Assembly: GCA_903871715.1 (NCBI GenBank)
Contig: CAIQHW010000220.1
Location: forward strand, 1 to 8,182
Direction: 5' to 3'
Source: an uncultured bacterium
Lineage (GTDB): Bacteria; Bacteroidota; Bacteroidia; Chitinophagales; CAIODY01
Length of the DNA: 8,182 nucleotides
Of this stretch, positions 1-6,672 are shown piece by piece; the first letter of the stretch is position 1, and each line of letters opens with the position of its first letter. The notes beneath the pieces are model-generated. The model saw only the letters and a list, made by a program, of their open reading frames with translations, searched no databases and was not told where the DNA came from. The position numbers were made by a program, and so were the translations under genes.

Positions 1-26
1 CCTTTTAAAATAATTAGCAAAACCAA

Positions 27-329
27 TTACCAACGGTTGTTACCGCCGCCTCGGCTATTGCCATAAGCTGGTTTTGAACTTCTTTCTTCTTTTGGTCGAG
101 CAACGCTAACTCTTAATTCGCGATTGTCAACTGTAGCACCATCCAAAGCTGCAATAGCTTTTTTGCCAGCATCGTCGCTTGGCATTTCAACAAAACCAAA
201 GCCTTTGCTTTTGTTGGTGAATTTGTCGATGATTACTTTGGCTGAAGTTACTTCGCCGTGTTCTGCAAAAAAATCTTTCAAGTCTGCATCAATGATGTCG
301 AAACTTAAGTTTGAAACGAAAATGTTCAT
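27..329 (-). CDS. Single-RRM RNA-binding protein with glycine-rich tail
   Basis: This is a 100-residue cytoplasmic RNA-binding protein of the bacterial RRM family, similar to small glycine-rich and cold-inducible RNA-binding proteins. One RRM fills residues 2-78. RNP-2 is I-F-V-S-N-L at residues 3-8 and RNP-1 is K-G-F-G-F-V-E-M at 42-49, with the aromatic residues F44 and F46 that stack on RNA bases. The RRM is followed by a short basic, Gly/Ser/Asn-rich tail (about 80-100, with RGGG near the end). Family knowledge suggests binding of single-stranded RNA and a role as an RNA chaperone or in cold adaptation; the target is not visible. The ATG at 327-329 begins directly before the first beta strand, so the start is secure. 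The gene stands alone behind a 201-base spacer with its own candidate promoter and a pyrimidine-rich leader. Confidence 0.93.
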   Translation of the reverse strand: MNIFVSNLSFDIIDADLKDFFAEHGEVTSAKVIIDKFTNKSKGFGFVEMPSDDAGKKAIAALDGATVDNRELRVSVARPKEERSSKPAYGNSRGGGNNRW

Positions 330-459
330 TGTAAATAATGATTAAAAAATTAAAAAAAACGAGGACGATGGCAGGACGGAGAAGAGATTTAAATAACGAT
401 TAGCAGAAAAGCGAACGAAAAATAATTCAACTACAAAATGCAATTATACTCATGTATCG
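330..459 (-). promoter_or_regulatory. Predicted 5' leader of the RRM gene
   Basis: If transcription starts just after the -7 box at 463-470, the RRM mRNA has a leader of about 130 bases. It contains a pyrimidine-rich stretch (complement of 361-390), an almost unbroken U tract (complement of 341-359), and two direct copies of AGGACG (plus strand 362-367 and 373-378) spaced 11 bases start to start. No strong hairpin was found by eye. Long leaders are common for cold-inducible RNA-binding proteins, and U-rich tracts could allow autoregulation. Both points are inference. Confidence 0.3.
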
Positions 460-462
460 GCA

Positions 463-490
463 CAAAGATAAGCCATTAAATCTTAGCAAA
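463..490 (-). promoter_or_regulatory. Candidate Bacteroidota promoter for the RRM gene
   Basis: On the minus strand, TATCTTTG (complement of 463-470) matches the Bacteroidota -7 consensus TAnnTTTG exactly. A TTTG lies upstream (complement of 487-490), but the 16-base gap is shorter than the usual 19-20. It sits just past the stop codon of the upstream SnoaL-like gene, which suggests that the RRM gene is transcribed independently. Confidence 0.4.
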
Positions 491-530
491 CTAATTTTAT
501 CGAACAAATAAAACACAGCAGCCCTGCGGC

Positions 531-887
531 TTACGAATGATATACTCGAGATGCTACAATTTTTCCATTGCGAATAGTCAACACTTCACCCACTTGCAAA
601 TCAGCTTCGCCAGTAGTTTTGCGGATATATTCCATCATCACTTTTTCATCATCAGCAATGAGATTAATGACTTCATAATGCAGATTGGGCAAGCGATTAA
701 AAGCATCGGCCCACCAATTTCGCAAAGCGGCTTTTCCTTTTATCAACCCATTTGTTTGCGGTTGATGCACTTTTAATTTGGGGCTATAATACTCGGCTTC
801 ATCATCATACAAATTCAACAGCGCTTCTAAATCGTGTTCGTTAAAAGCCTTGAACCATTGATGGGCTATGTGTTTTAAAGGATGCAT
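531..887 (-). CDS. SnoaL-like / NTF2-fold protein of unknown substrate
   Basis: This 118-residue protein is about the normal length for a stand-alone SnoaL-like domain of the NTF2 superfamily. The N-terminal helix with W11-F12-K13-A14-F15-N16-x-H18-D19-L20 followed by L26-Y27-D28-D29-E30-A31 is the typical opening of this family. The central G-K-A-A-L-R-N-W-W (51-59) and the C-terminal beta strands (I-R-N-G-K-I, 105-110) also fit. The fold forms a cone-shaped pocket used by isomerases, cyclases and hydrolases or as a ligand-binding module, so the sequence alone does not set a reaction. No signal peptide or membrane segment is seen, so it is probably cytoplasmic. The ATG at 885-887 is the natural start. 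The gene lies 86 bases downstream of the rhodanese gene on the same strand; whether they share a transcript is unclear. Confidence 0.85.
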   Translation of the reverse strand: MHPLKHIAHQWFKAFNEHDLEALLNLYDDEAEYYSPKLKVHQPQTNGLIKGKAALRNWWADAFNRLPNLHYEVINLIADDEKVMMEYIRKTTGEADLQVGEVLTIRNGKIVASRVYHS

Positions 888-924
888 TGATTTTTGTCAA
901 AATGAAAAAACTTTAATCAAGATG

Positions 925-932
925 CGAAAATA
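925..932 (-). promoter_or_regulatory. Weak candidate -7 box for the SnoaL-like gene
   Basis: The minus strand reads TATTTTCG (complement of 925-932). It differs from TAnnTTTG at one base and would place the transcription start about 30 bases before the ATG. No well-spaced -33 TTTG was found, so the gene could equally be read through from the rhodanese gene upstream. Confidence 0.22.
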
Positions 933-973
933 AAAAATGTTGGAGCAAATATTTTTTGTAAAGTTTAATTCAA

Positions 974-2347
974 TTACAACACAGCTTCAGGCTTGTATTT
1001 ATTCACCGCATTAATTCCCCCATTCAAATTAATCAGTTTTTTGAAACCGTTTTTTTCTAAAATAGAAGCCGCAATCATGCTGCGATAGCCGCCTGCGCAG
1101 TAAATCAATAATTCATCTTTCGCATTTAATTCAGCAATTCTATCTTGCAATTCATTCAACGGAATGTTGATGGCATTTTTTAAATGTTGCACCTCAAATT
1201 CATTTTTCAATCGCACATCCAACATCACAATTTCTTCATTTGCCAATACTTCATTCAGTTCATCCACAGCAATCGTTTTTATTTTGCTTAACTCAACTCC
1301 TGCTGGCTCCAAAAAATTAATATCGTCATCCCAATAACCTACAATATTTTCAAAACCCACACGGGCCAAACGAGTCAAAGGTTCTTTCTCTTTTCCCATT
1401 TCACACACCAACACAATCGGTTGCGAAAGCGACATAATTGAACCAGTATAAATTGCAAACGAACCGTTCAAAGCTATATTGATAGCACCTTTGATGTGAT
1501 TGTCGGCAAAATCATTATTGTTTCTAACATCTAAAATAATTGCGCCATTTTTAATTAAATCAGCAACTTGTGATGCTGATAAATCTTTCATTTCTTTTTG
1601 CAAAACCAAATCAAAACTTTCGTAACCATTTTTATTTATTGCTGCATCTTTAAAAAAATAAGCAGGTGCAGCAGGTTGGTCGGTAGTAACTATTTCAATG
1701 AATTTTTCTTTTGTCATTGGCTGTAAAGCATAATTCAATTTCTTCTGAATGCCAATGGTAGAGCTGGTTTCACTGCCTAAATTTTTTCCGCAAGGCGAAC
1801 CAGCACCGTGACCAGGATATACAATCACTTCATCATTTAGTGGCATTATTTTTTGTTGAATTGAATCATACATCATGCTGGCTAAAACTTCCTTCGATAA
1901 ATTTCCACTCAACAAATCAGGGCGACCAACATCACCCACAAACAATGTATCACCACTAAATAAACAATACGATTTATGTTGCTCATCAAACAGCAAAACG
2001 CAGATGGATTCAATGGTGTGACCAGGTGTGTGCAACACTTGCAGCACACAATCGCCCAACAAAAGTTTTTCATTATCACGACAAATTCGTGCTTCATAAT
2101 TTGGTTTTGCATCAGGTCCAAAAATTATTTGTGCCCCGGTTTGCTTGGCTAAATCTAAATGTCCGCTCACGAAATCAGCATGAAAATGTGTTTCAAAAAT
2201 GTATTTCAATTTTGCATTTCTCGATTTCAATAAAGTGATATAATCGGCTGTGTCCCTTAATGGGTCAATGATTGCGGCTTTGCCATTTGATTCAATATAA
2301 TAAGCGGCCTGCGCTAAACAGTTGGTATAAAGTTGTTGAACGTACAT
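974..2347 (-). CDS. CstB-like persulfide dioxygenase/double-rhodanese fusion
   Basis: This 457-residue, probably cytoplasmic protein has three modules. Residues 1-240 form a metallo-beta-lactamase fold of the persulfide dioxygenase type: T53-H54-F-H56-A-D58-F59 with H63, then H106-T-P-G-H110, S-G-D133-T and P-G-H180. By analogy with ETHE1, H54, H110 and D133 would bind a single Fe(II). About 255-345 is a first rhodanese-like domain (L-D-V-R at 272-275) with a degenerate loop, C315-E-M-G-K-E. About 358-455 is a second rhodanese with an intact loop, C417-A-G-G-Y-R-S. This order matches CstB-type enzymes, which oxidise low-molecular-weight persulfides to sulfite and combine them into thiosulfate. 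The role here is inferred from that family. The ATG at 2345-2347 lies 24 bases after the hpd stop with no room for a promoter, so co-transcription with hpd is likely. Confidence 0.9.
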   Translation of the reverse strand: MYVQQLYTNCLAQAAYYIESNGKAAIIDPLRDTADYITLLKSRNAKLKYIFETHFHADFVSGHLDLAKQTGAQIIFGPDAKPNYEARICRDNEKLLLGDCVLQVLHTPGHTIESICVLLFDEQHKSYCLFSGDTLFVGDVGRPDLLSGNLSKEVLASMMYDSIQQKIMPLNDEVIVYPGHGAGSPCGKNLGSETSSTIGIQKKLNYALQPMTKEKFIEIVTTDQPAAPAYFFKDAAINKNGYESFDLVLQKEMKDLSASQVADLIKNGAIILDVRNNNDFADNHIKGAINIALNGSFAIYTGSIMSLSQPIVLVCEMGKEKEPLTRLARVGFENIVGYWDDDINFLEPAGVELSKIKTIAVDELNEVLANEEIVMLDVRLKNEFEVQHLKNAINIPLNELQDRIAELNAKDELLIYCAGGYRSMIAASILEKNGFKKLINLNGGINAVNKYKPEAVL

Positions 2348-2371
2348 GATGAAATGTTTTTTGTGCTTAAG

Positions 2372-3525
2372 TTATAGTGTTCCTCTTCTTGCTTGCTCAG
2401 CTTCAATGCTTTCAAACAAAGCCTGAAAGTTGCCTTTACCAAAGGATTTGGCGCCCTTACGTTGAATGATTTCGTAGAATAAAGTTGGTCTATCTTCCAC
2501 AGGTTTAGTGAAGATTTGCAATAAGTAACCTTCTTCATCGCGGTCAACCATAATGCCCCATTTTTTCAATTCGTTTAAATCTTCTTCAATGATTCCTACT
2601 CTATCGCGAACAGTGTCATAGTAAGTACCAGGTACATAAAGGAACTCAACGCCACGTTTTCTCATTTCTGAAATTGTGAAAACAATATCATCAGTTGCTA
2701 CTGCAATGTGCTGGCAGCCTGGTCCGTTATAAAAATCTAAATATTCTTGTACTTGCGAATTCTTCAACCCTTTTGCAGGCTCGTTAATTGGGAATTTGAT
2801 GTAACCATTTCCGTTGGTCATCACCTTACTCATCAATGCTGTGTATTCAGTTGAAATGTCTTTATCATCAAAGGTTACCAAATTATAAAAGCCCATCACT
2901 TCACCATAAAATTTACTCCACAAGTTCATTTCGCCTAAGCTTACATTGCCTACCATGTGGTCAACATATTTCAATCCTGTAGGCGTTGGCTGATATTCTG
3001 TTTGCCATTTTTCATACCCTGGCAAAAACACACCATTATAATTTTTTCTTTCGATGAATAAATGAACAGTATCGCCATAAGTATGAATGCCTGAAAAGCG
3101 AACCACTCCATTTTCATCTTTCACTTCATGCGGCTCTACATAAGGCTTTGCGCCACGACTTACAGTTTGTTCGTAAGCGTCATAAGCATCATTCACCCAT
3201 AAAGCAATTACTTTTACACCATCGCCATGTTTTTTCAAATGCTCCGAAATTGCATCATTATTCAATGGTGTAGTTAATACCAATCTGATTTTTCCTTGTT
3301 GCAAAACATAACTTGTTCTGTCGCGAACGCCAGTTTCCAAGCCAGCATAAGCCAACTCCTGAAAACCAAAAGCTGTTTTGTAATAATGTGCTGATTGCTT
3401 GGCATTGCCAACATAAAACTCCACATAATCAGTTCCTAAAATCGGCAAGAAATCTTGCGCTTCAGGAAATATTTTTTTGTTTCAACGTAATCGAAATTTT
3501 TTACGGCTGTTAAATCGGGTATCAT
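2372..3525 (-). CDS. hpd: 4-hydroxyphenylpyruvate dioxygenase, frameshifted near its 5' end
   Basis: The enzyme converts 4-hydroxyphenylpyruvate, O2 and water-soluble Fe(II) chemistry into homogentisate in tyrosine breakdown. Numbered from the TTG at 3446-3448, the main frame gives 358 residues with two vicinal-oxygen-chelate domains. The iron ligands are H164 (Y-V-D-H-M-V), H247 (G-C-Q-H-I-A) and E326 (L-F-Y-E-I-I-Q-R), and the C-terminal G-K-G-N-F-Q-A-L-F-E-S-I-E-A-E-Q is complete. That TTG encodes the conserved Leu of F-L-P-I-L, so it is unlikely to be the real start. A better start is the ATG at 3523-3525, reading M-I-P-D-L-T-A-V-K-N-F-D-Y-V-E-T-K-K. That frame leaves the enzyme at the seven-A run (complement of 3472-3478) and stops at 3436-3438. 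The main frame is itself closed by TGA at 3482-3484. One added A joins the halves into a 384-residue protein of normal length. Likely first gene of a unit with the rhodanese gene. Confidence 0.93.
3472..3478 (-). other. Seven-A frameshift site in hpd
   Basis: In the frame starting at 3525 the mRNA reads ACA AAA AAA TAT. The conserved continuation I-F-P-E-A-Q-D-F-L lies one base back. This can be explained by loss of one A from an original run of eight, in the cell or in sequencing, or by -1 ribosomal slippage on the A-AAA-AAA heptamer. A small perfect inverted repeat, GCAAGA/TCTTGC (3445-3458), begins 13 bases downstream in the mRNA. That spacing is longer than usual for a slippage stimulator. 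Confidence 0.75.
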
Positions 3526-3551
3526 CGGAATAATTTTTGTTTTTAAAAAGG

Positions 3552-3582
3552 CAAAACTATTTTTATAAAAACTTATCGCACA
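3552..3582 (-). promoter_or_regulatory. Candidate promoter for hpd
   Basis: The minus strand carries TAGTTTTG (complement of 3552-3559), an exact TAnnTTTG -7 box followed by C. Nineteen bases upstream is TGTG (complement of 3579-3582), one mismatch from the -33 TTTG. Transcription would start about 20-25 bases before the ATG at 3525, which also supports that ATG as the true hpd start rather than the TTG at 3448. Confidence 0.5.
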
Positions 3583-3644
3583 TGACATTCATCAAATCAA
3601 TAAATGATTTTTATCAGCATTGATGCGGCTTTGCAAGTATGTTC

Positions 3645-3674
3645 TTTCATTCTTAATGGTTTTGTTTACCTTCG
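3645..3674 (+). promoter_or_regulatory. Candidate promoter for the PfkB-family kinase
   Basis: TACCTTCG at 3667-3674, followed by C, is one mismatch from TAnnTTTG. TTTC at 3645-3648 sits 18 bases upstream in place of the -33 TTTG. Transcription would begin about 20 bases before the ATG at 3699, giving a short leader, as is usual in this phylum. The rest of the divergent spacer (3526-3698) shows only AT-rich sequence. Confidence 0.38.
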
Positions 3675-3698
3675 CCGAAATTTTTAAACCAAAATAAA

Positions 3699-4628
3699 AT
3701 GTCGCTTTTAGTAGTTGGAACAATGGCTTTTGATGCCATCGAAACGCCGTTTGGCAAATCAGATAAAATAGTTGGCGGTGCGGCCACATACATTGCTTGG
3801 AGTGCCAGCAATTTTGTAAAAAAAGTAAATCAAGTGGCTGTGGTAGGCGAAGATTTTCCACAAGCCGAGTTGCAAGCCCTTGCTTCTCGTGGTGTGCAGC
3901 TGCAAGGTGTACAAATTAAAAAAGGTGAAAAAAGTTTTTTTTGGAGTGGAAAATATCACATGGATATGAACACACGAGATACGTTGGACACACAACTCAA
4001 TGTGCTAGCTGATTTCGACCCAATTATTCCTGATAGTTATCAAGATACCGAATTTGTGATGTTGGGCAATTTAACGCCTGCAGTGCAAATGCAAGTGATT
4101 AATAGATTGCAAAAAAAGCCCAAATTAATTGTGATGGACACGATGAATTTTTGGATGGAAATTGCCATGGACGATTTGAAAAAAGTGATTCAACGGGTGG
4201 ATGTATTGATGGTAAACGATTCCGAGGCTCGCCAATTAACCAATGAATATTCGTTGGTAAAAGCTGCAAAAAAAATATTGGGCGAAATGGGACCAAAATA
4301 TTTGGTGATTAAAAAAGGCGAGCACGGTGCTTTGTTGTTTCATGGCGAATCGGTTTTCTTTGCGCCAGCATTGCCTTTAGAAGATGTGTTTGACCCAACA
4401 GGTGCTGGCGATACCTTTGCTGGTGGCTTCATTGGCTACATTGCTTCCACCAAAGATATTTCGTTTGAAAACATGAAACGGGGCATTATTTATGGCAGCG
4501 CATTAGCAAGCTTTTGTGTCGAAAAATTTGGTGCCGAAAGGTTGAGAGAAATTAGCAAAGAAGATTTAGAAAACCGAGTGCAAGAGTTTGTAAGCCTTGT
4601 GCAGTTTGATATTGAACTGGTTGGTTAA
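3699..4628 (+). CDS. PfkB-family sugar kinase, substrate unknown
   Basis: This 309-residue protein has the ribokinase/PfkB fold and is expected to transfer phosphate from ATP to a sugar, nucleoside or related alcohol in the cytoplasm. It shows the N-terminal beta strand (S-L-L-V-V-G-T-M-A-F-D), the first signature with G26-G27-A-A-T in the substrate lid region, and N173-D-S-E176 for metal binding. K-K-G-E-H-G (205-210) lies near the ATP site. The second signature is D232-P-T-G-A-G-D238-T-F, where D238 is the catalytic base and G-A-G forms the anion hole. Length is normal and nothing is broken. The closest sugar-kinase subfamily cannot be settled by eye, so ribokinase, adenosine kinase and others remain possible. 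The gene is single, divergent from hpd, and ends at a hairpin terminator shared with prfA. Confidence 0.92.
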   Translation: MSLLVVGTMAFDAIETPFGKSDKIVGGAATYIAWSASNFVKKVNQVAVVGEDFPQAELQALASRGVQLQGVQIKKGEKSFFWSGKYHMDMNTRDTLDTQLNVLADFDPIIPDSYQDTEFVMLGNLTPAVQMQVINRLQKKPKLIVMDTMNFWMEIAMDDLKKVIQRVDVLMVNDSEARQLTNEYSLVKAAKKILGEMGPKYLVIKKGEHGALLFHGESVFFAPALPLEDVFDPTGAGDTFAGGFIGYIASTKDISFENMKRGIIYGSALASFCVEKFGAERLREISKEDLENRVQEFVSLVQFDIELVG

Positions 4629-4639
4629 TTTTTTCCAAC

Positions 4640-4674
4640 AAAAAAGCCGCATCAAAAAACGATGCGGCTTTTTT
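4640..4674. terminator. Bidirectional intrinsic terminator
   Basis: A perfect 8-bp stem, GCCGCATC (4646-4653) with GATGCGGC (4661-4668), closes a 7-base A-rich loop. It is flanked by A6 (4640-4645) and T6 (4669-4674), which can extend the stem to 14 bp. The T runs on both strands make it work in either direction. It lies between the convergent stop codons of the PfkB-family kinase (ends 4628) and prfA (ends 4695), so it can terminate both genes. Confidence 0.92.
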
Positions 4675-4694
4675 ATTTTCAAGAACTTTTAAAA

Positions 4695-5768
4695 TCAACT
4701 TGCATTTTGCTCTTTCAGTTTTTCTGTATTTTCTTCAAATTGCAAAGCATCTAACACGTCTTGAATTTCGCCATTCATCACCGCATCTAAAGTGTATAAA
4801 GTGAGGTTTATTCGATGGTCGGTCATTCGCCCTTGCGGAAAATTGTAGGTGCGAATTTTGGCACTTCTATCACCAGTGCTCACCAAAGTTTTTCGGCGTT
4901 TAGCAATTTCTTCTTCATGTTTGCGCACTTGTTCATCGTACAATCTGGTTCGCAACATATTCATCGCTTTTTCACGGTTGCCCAATTGCGAACGTTCGGT
5001 TTGGCAAATCACTACAACGCCCGTTGGAATGTGTGTGAGCTGCACTTTTGTTTCCACTTTATTCACGTTTTGCCCGCCAGCACCGCCACTTCGCGATGTT
5101 TCCATTTTCACATCACTCTCTTTCAATTCAAAATCAATTTCATCGGCTTCGGGCATCACTGCTACGGTTGCGGCTGATGTATGCACCCGACCGTTGGCTT
5201 CGGTATGCGGCACACGTTGCACCCGATGCACACCACTTTCAAATTTTAAAATGCCATAAACGCCATCGCCAACAACCTCCAACGACACATCTTTGTAGCC
5301 ACCCACAGTACCTGCGCTTTCGTCCAGCAGAGCCACTTTCCAGCCTTTTCGTTCGCAAAACCGGGTGTACATGCGCAGCAATTCGCCAGCAAATAAACTG
5401 GCTTCATCGCCACCTGTGCCAGCCCTAATTTCGATAATTGCATTTTTAGCATCTTCTGGGTCTTTCGGAATCAGCATCAGGCGCAACTTTTCTTCCAACT
5501 CTTTTTTTTGGGGTTCTAAAATTTCGATTTCTTCTTTTGCCATTTGTTTCAATTCATCATCTTTTTCATGCAAAAAAAGTTCACGACTTTCATCAAAATT
5601 TTTCACCACAGTTTTATACTCTCGAAAAATGGAAACCAATTTTTCCAACTCTTTATATTCCTTACTAAGTGCTGTAAATTTTTTGATGTCGTTCATCAAA
5701 TCGGGCTGTGTAAGCTGCCTGCCGATATCTTCAAAGCGATGCTCTGCTATTTCTAATTTGTCAATCAT
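4695..5768 (-). CDS. prfA: Peptide chain release factor 1 (RF1)
   Basis: RF1 recognises UAA and UAG in the ribosomal A site and triggers hydrolysis of peptidyl-tRNA. The 357-residue protein is full length for the family. The helical domain 1 spans about 1-100, followed by I-R-A-G-T-G-G-D-E-A-S (114-124). The codon-reading P-x-T motif is P187-H188-T189 in V-Q-R-V-P-H-T-E; RF2 would have S-P-F here. The catalytic G231-G232-Q233 lies in S-G-G-A-G-G-Q-N-V-N-K and is the expected target of PrmC methylation. RF2-type features, including the internal programmed frameshift, are absent. The ATG at 5766-5768 fits the usual N-terminus. A -7 box lies about 17 bases upstream, and the gene ends at the bidirectional terminator. 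Confidence 0.98.
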   Translation of the reverse strand: MIDKLEIAEHRFEDIGRQLTQPDLMNDIKKFTALSKEYKELEKLVSIFREYKTVVKNFDESRELFLHEKDDELKQMAKEEIEILEPQKKELEEKLRLMLIPKDPEDAKNAIIEIRAGTGGDEASLFAGELLRMYTRFCERKGWKVALLDESAGTVGGYKDVSLEVVGDGVYGILKFESGVHRVQRVPHTEANGRVHTSAATVAVMPEADEIDFELKESDVKMETSRSGGAGGQNVNKVETKVQLTHIPTGVVVICQTERSQLGNREKAMNMLRTRLYDEQVRKHEEEIAKRRKTLVSTGDRSAKIRTYNFPQGRMTDHRINLTLYTLDAVMNGEIQDVLDALQFEENTEKLKEQNAS

Positions 5769-5784
5769 GGATTTAAAAAGTGTG

Positions 5785-5792
5785 CAAAGCTA
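5785..5792 (-). promoter_or_regulatory. Candidate -7 box for prfA
   Basis: TAGCTTTG on the minus strand (complement of 5785-5792), followed by C, matches TAnnTTTG exactly. It lies in the 58-base gap between the propeller gene and prfA. A TTG (complement of 5816-5818) is the nearest -33 candidate, with a 23-base gap that is longer than ideal. It suggests prfA can be transcribed without the upstream genes. Confidence 0.45.
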
Positions 5793-5826
5793 ATGGAAAG
5801 TGAAATCATTTTAATCAACGAAAGCA

Positions 5827-6672
5827 CTATTGCAATTCATACACACTCATTTTTTCTTTGTGCAATAAATACAATCGGCTTTGTTCAATTCGGGCTTGCT
5901 TTATATCCACACTATCAGGCAATGAAAAATCAATTTCATCAAATGAGCGCAGGCTAAAAACTTTGAGCTGATGCTTTTTGATGTACAACAATTGCTCGTT
6001 AATAATTTGAAAATTTCGTGTGCCTTTGATAAAAAATAATTGATGATAATCGCCGTAAGTATCAAATACAAACACGCCATTAAATTGGTCGCCCACGTAC
6101 AAATTTTTATCGGTGCACAACATAAAATTTGGCGTAACGGTTTTGCCTGTAACCTGCGCCACATCTTCGCTGCTGCGAATTAAATTGCCACCATAATCAA
6201 ACAATTTTAGTTTGTTTTCTTTAGCATCAAATGTCCAAATTTGATTGTTTTGATTCAAGCAAGCTGTTTTCATTTCTTGAAATCCAAGGCTACGAAAATC
6301 AATCGTGTTCAACACATTCAGTTGTTTATCCAAAATTATCACGGTTGAAAAATTGGGATACAGCACCAAAATATTTAGCGGATTGCTGGCTTCAATCAAA
6401 CCTGGTCTGCCATAATTTACTTCGCTAAATTCTTTTTGCTTGATGCCTAAATTATTGTACTGCACAATTTTATTGCCTTCAATCAAATAAAAATTCTGCA
6501 AATTATCGGTGGTAAAATGCGATGATTTTGTTTCGATACTAGTAATCAGTTTATAATTCACACCATCACCTTTAAACGCTGAAGCGATGATGAATAAAGG
6601 AATTGCGAATAAGAATATTTTTTTCAATTTAATTTTATGTTTTTGATTTTTTAAAAGTAACCATCCATACAC
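5827..6672 (-). CDS. Exported beta-propeller-like protein, function unknown
   Basis: I do not recognise a named family. The protein is 281 residues from the ATG at 6672. A basic stretch (K11-K18) precedes a hydrophobic segment, I19-F-L-F-A-I-P-L-F-I-I-A-S-A-F33, that looks like a signal peptide; no lipobox Cys is present. The rest is built of short repeated beta-rich units of the form 'N-x-I-W/Y-x-x-D-x-x-x-N-x-L-x-x-F-D-x-x-G', for example near 60-80, 100-126, 143-166, 189-208, 227-245 and 265-280. That spacing suggests a roughly six-bladed NHL/YVTN-like propeller in the periplasm or outside the cell. The start is uncertain: the ATG at 6672 overlaps the transporter gene by 38 bases, while a TTG at 6625-6627 would give a 266-residue protein beginning directly with a classic M-K-K signal peptide. 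The overlap implies transcription with the transporter. Confidence 0.75.
   Translation of the reverse strand: MYGWLLLKNQKHKIKLKKIFLFAIPLFIIASAFKGDGVNYKLITSIETKSSHFTTDNLQNFYLIEGNKIVQYNNLGIKQKEFSEVNYGRPGLIEASNPLNILVLYPNFSTVIILDKQLNVLNTIDFRSLGFQEMKTACLNQNNQIWTFDAKENKLKLFDYGGNLIRSSEDVAQVTGKTVTPNFMLCTDKNLYVGDQFNGVFVFDTYGDYHQLFFIKGTRNFQIINEQLLYIKKHQLKVFSLRSFDEIDFSLPDSVDIKQARIEQSRLYLLHKEKMSVYELQ

Noticed and set aside
517..533. Possible terminator hairpin after the SnoaL-like gene (GCAG/CTGC)
   Set aside because: The stem is only four pairs with a two-base loop and has no following uniform T run on the minus strand.
3445..3458. GCAAGA/TCTTGC hairpin as a clear frameshift stimulator in hpd
   Set aside because: The stem is short with a tiny loop and lies 13 bases past the A run, so it is weak evidence for programmed slippage.
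3590..3625. Inverted repeats ATCAAT/ATTGAT and CATCAA/TTGATG in the hpd-kinase spacer as an operator
   Set aside because: The arms are six bases with 17-24 base loops in AT-rich sequence, so chance is likely and no regulator is nearby.
4815..5793. Several long open frames antisense to prfA (120-142 codons)
   Set aside because: They are shadows of the strongly conserved prfA reading frame and encode Ser/Phe/Cys-rich sequence with no recognisable domain.
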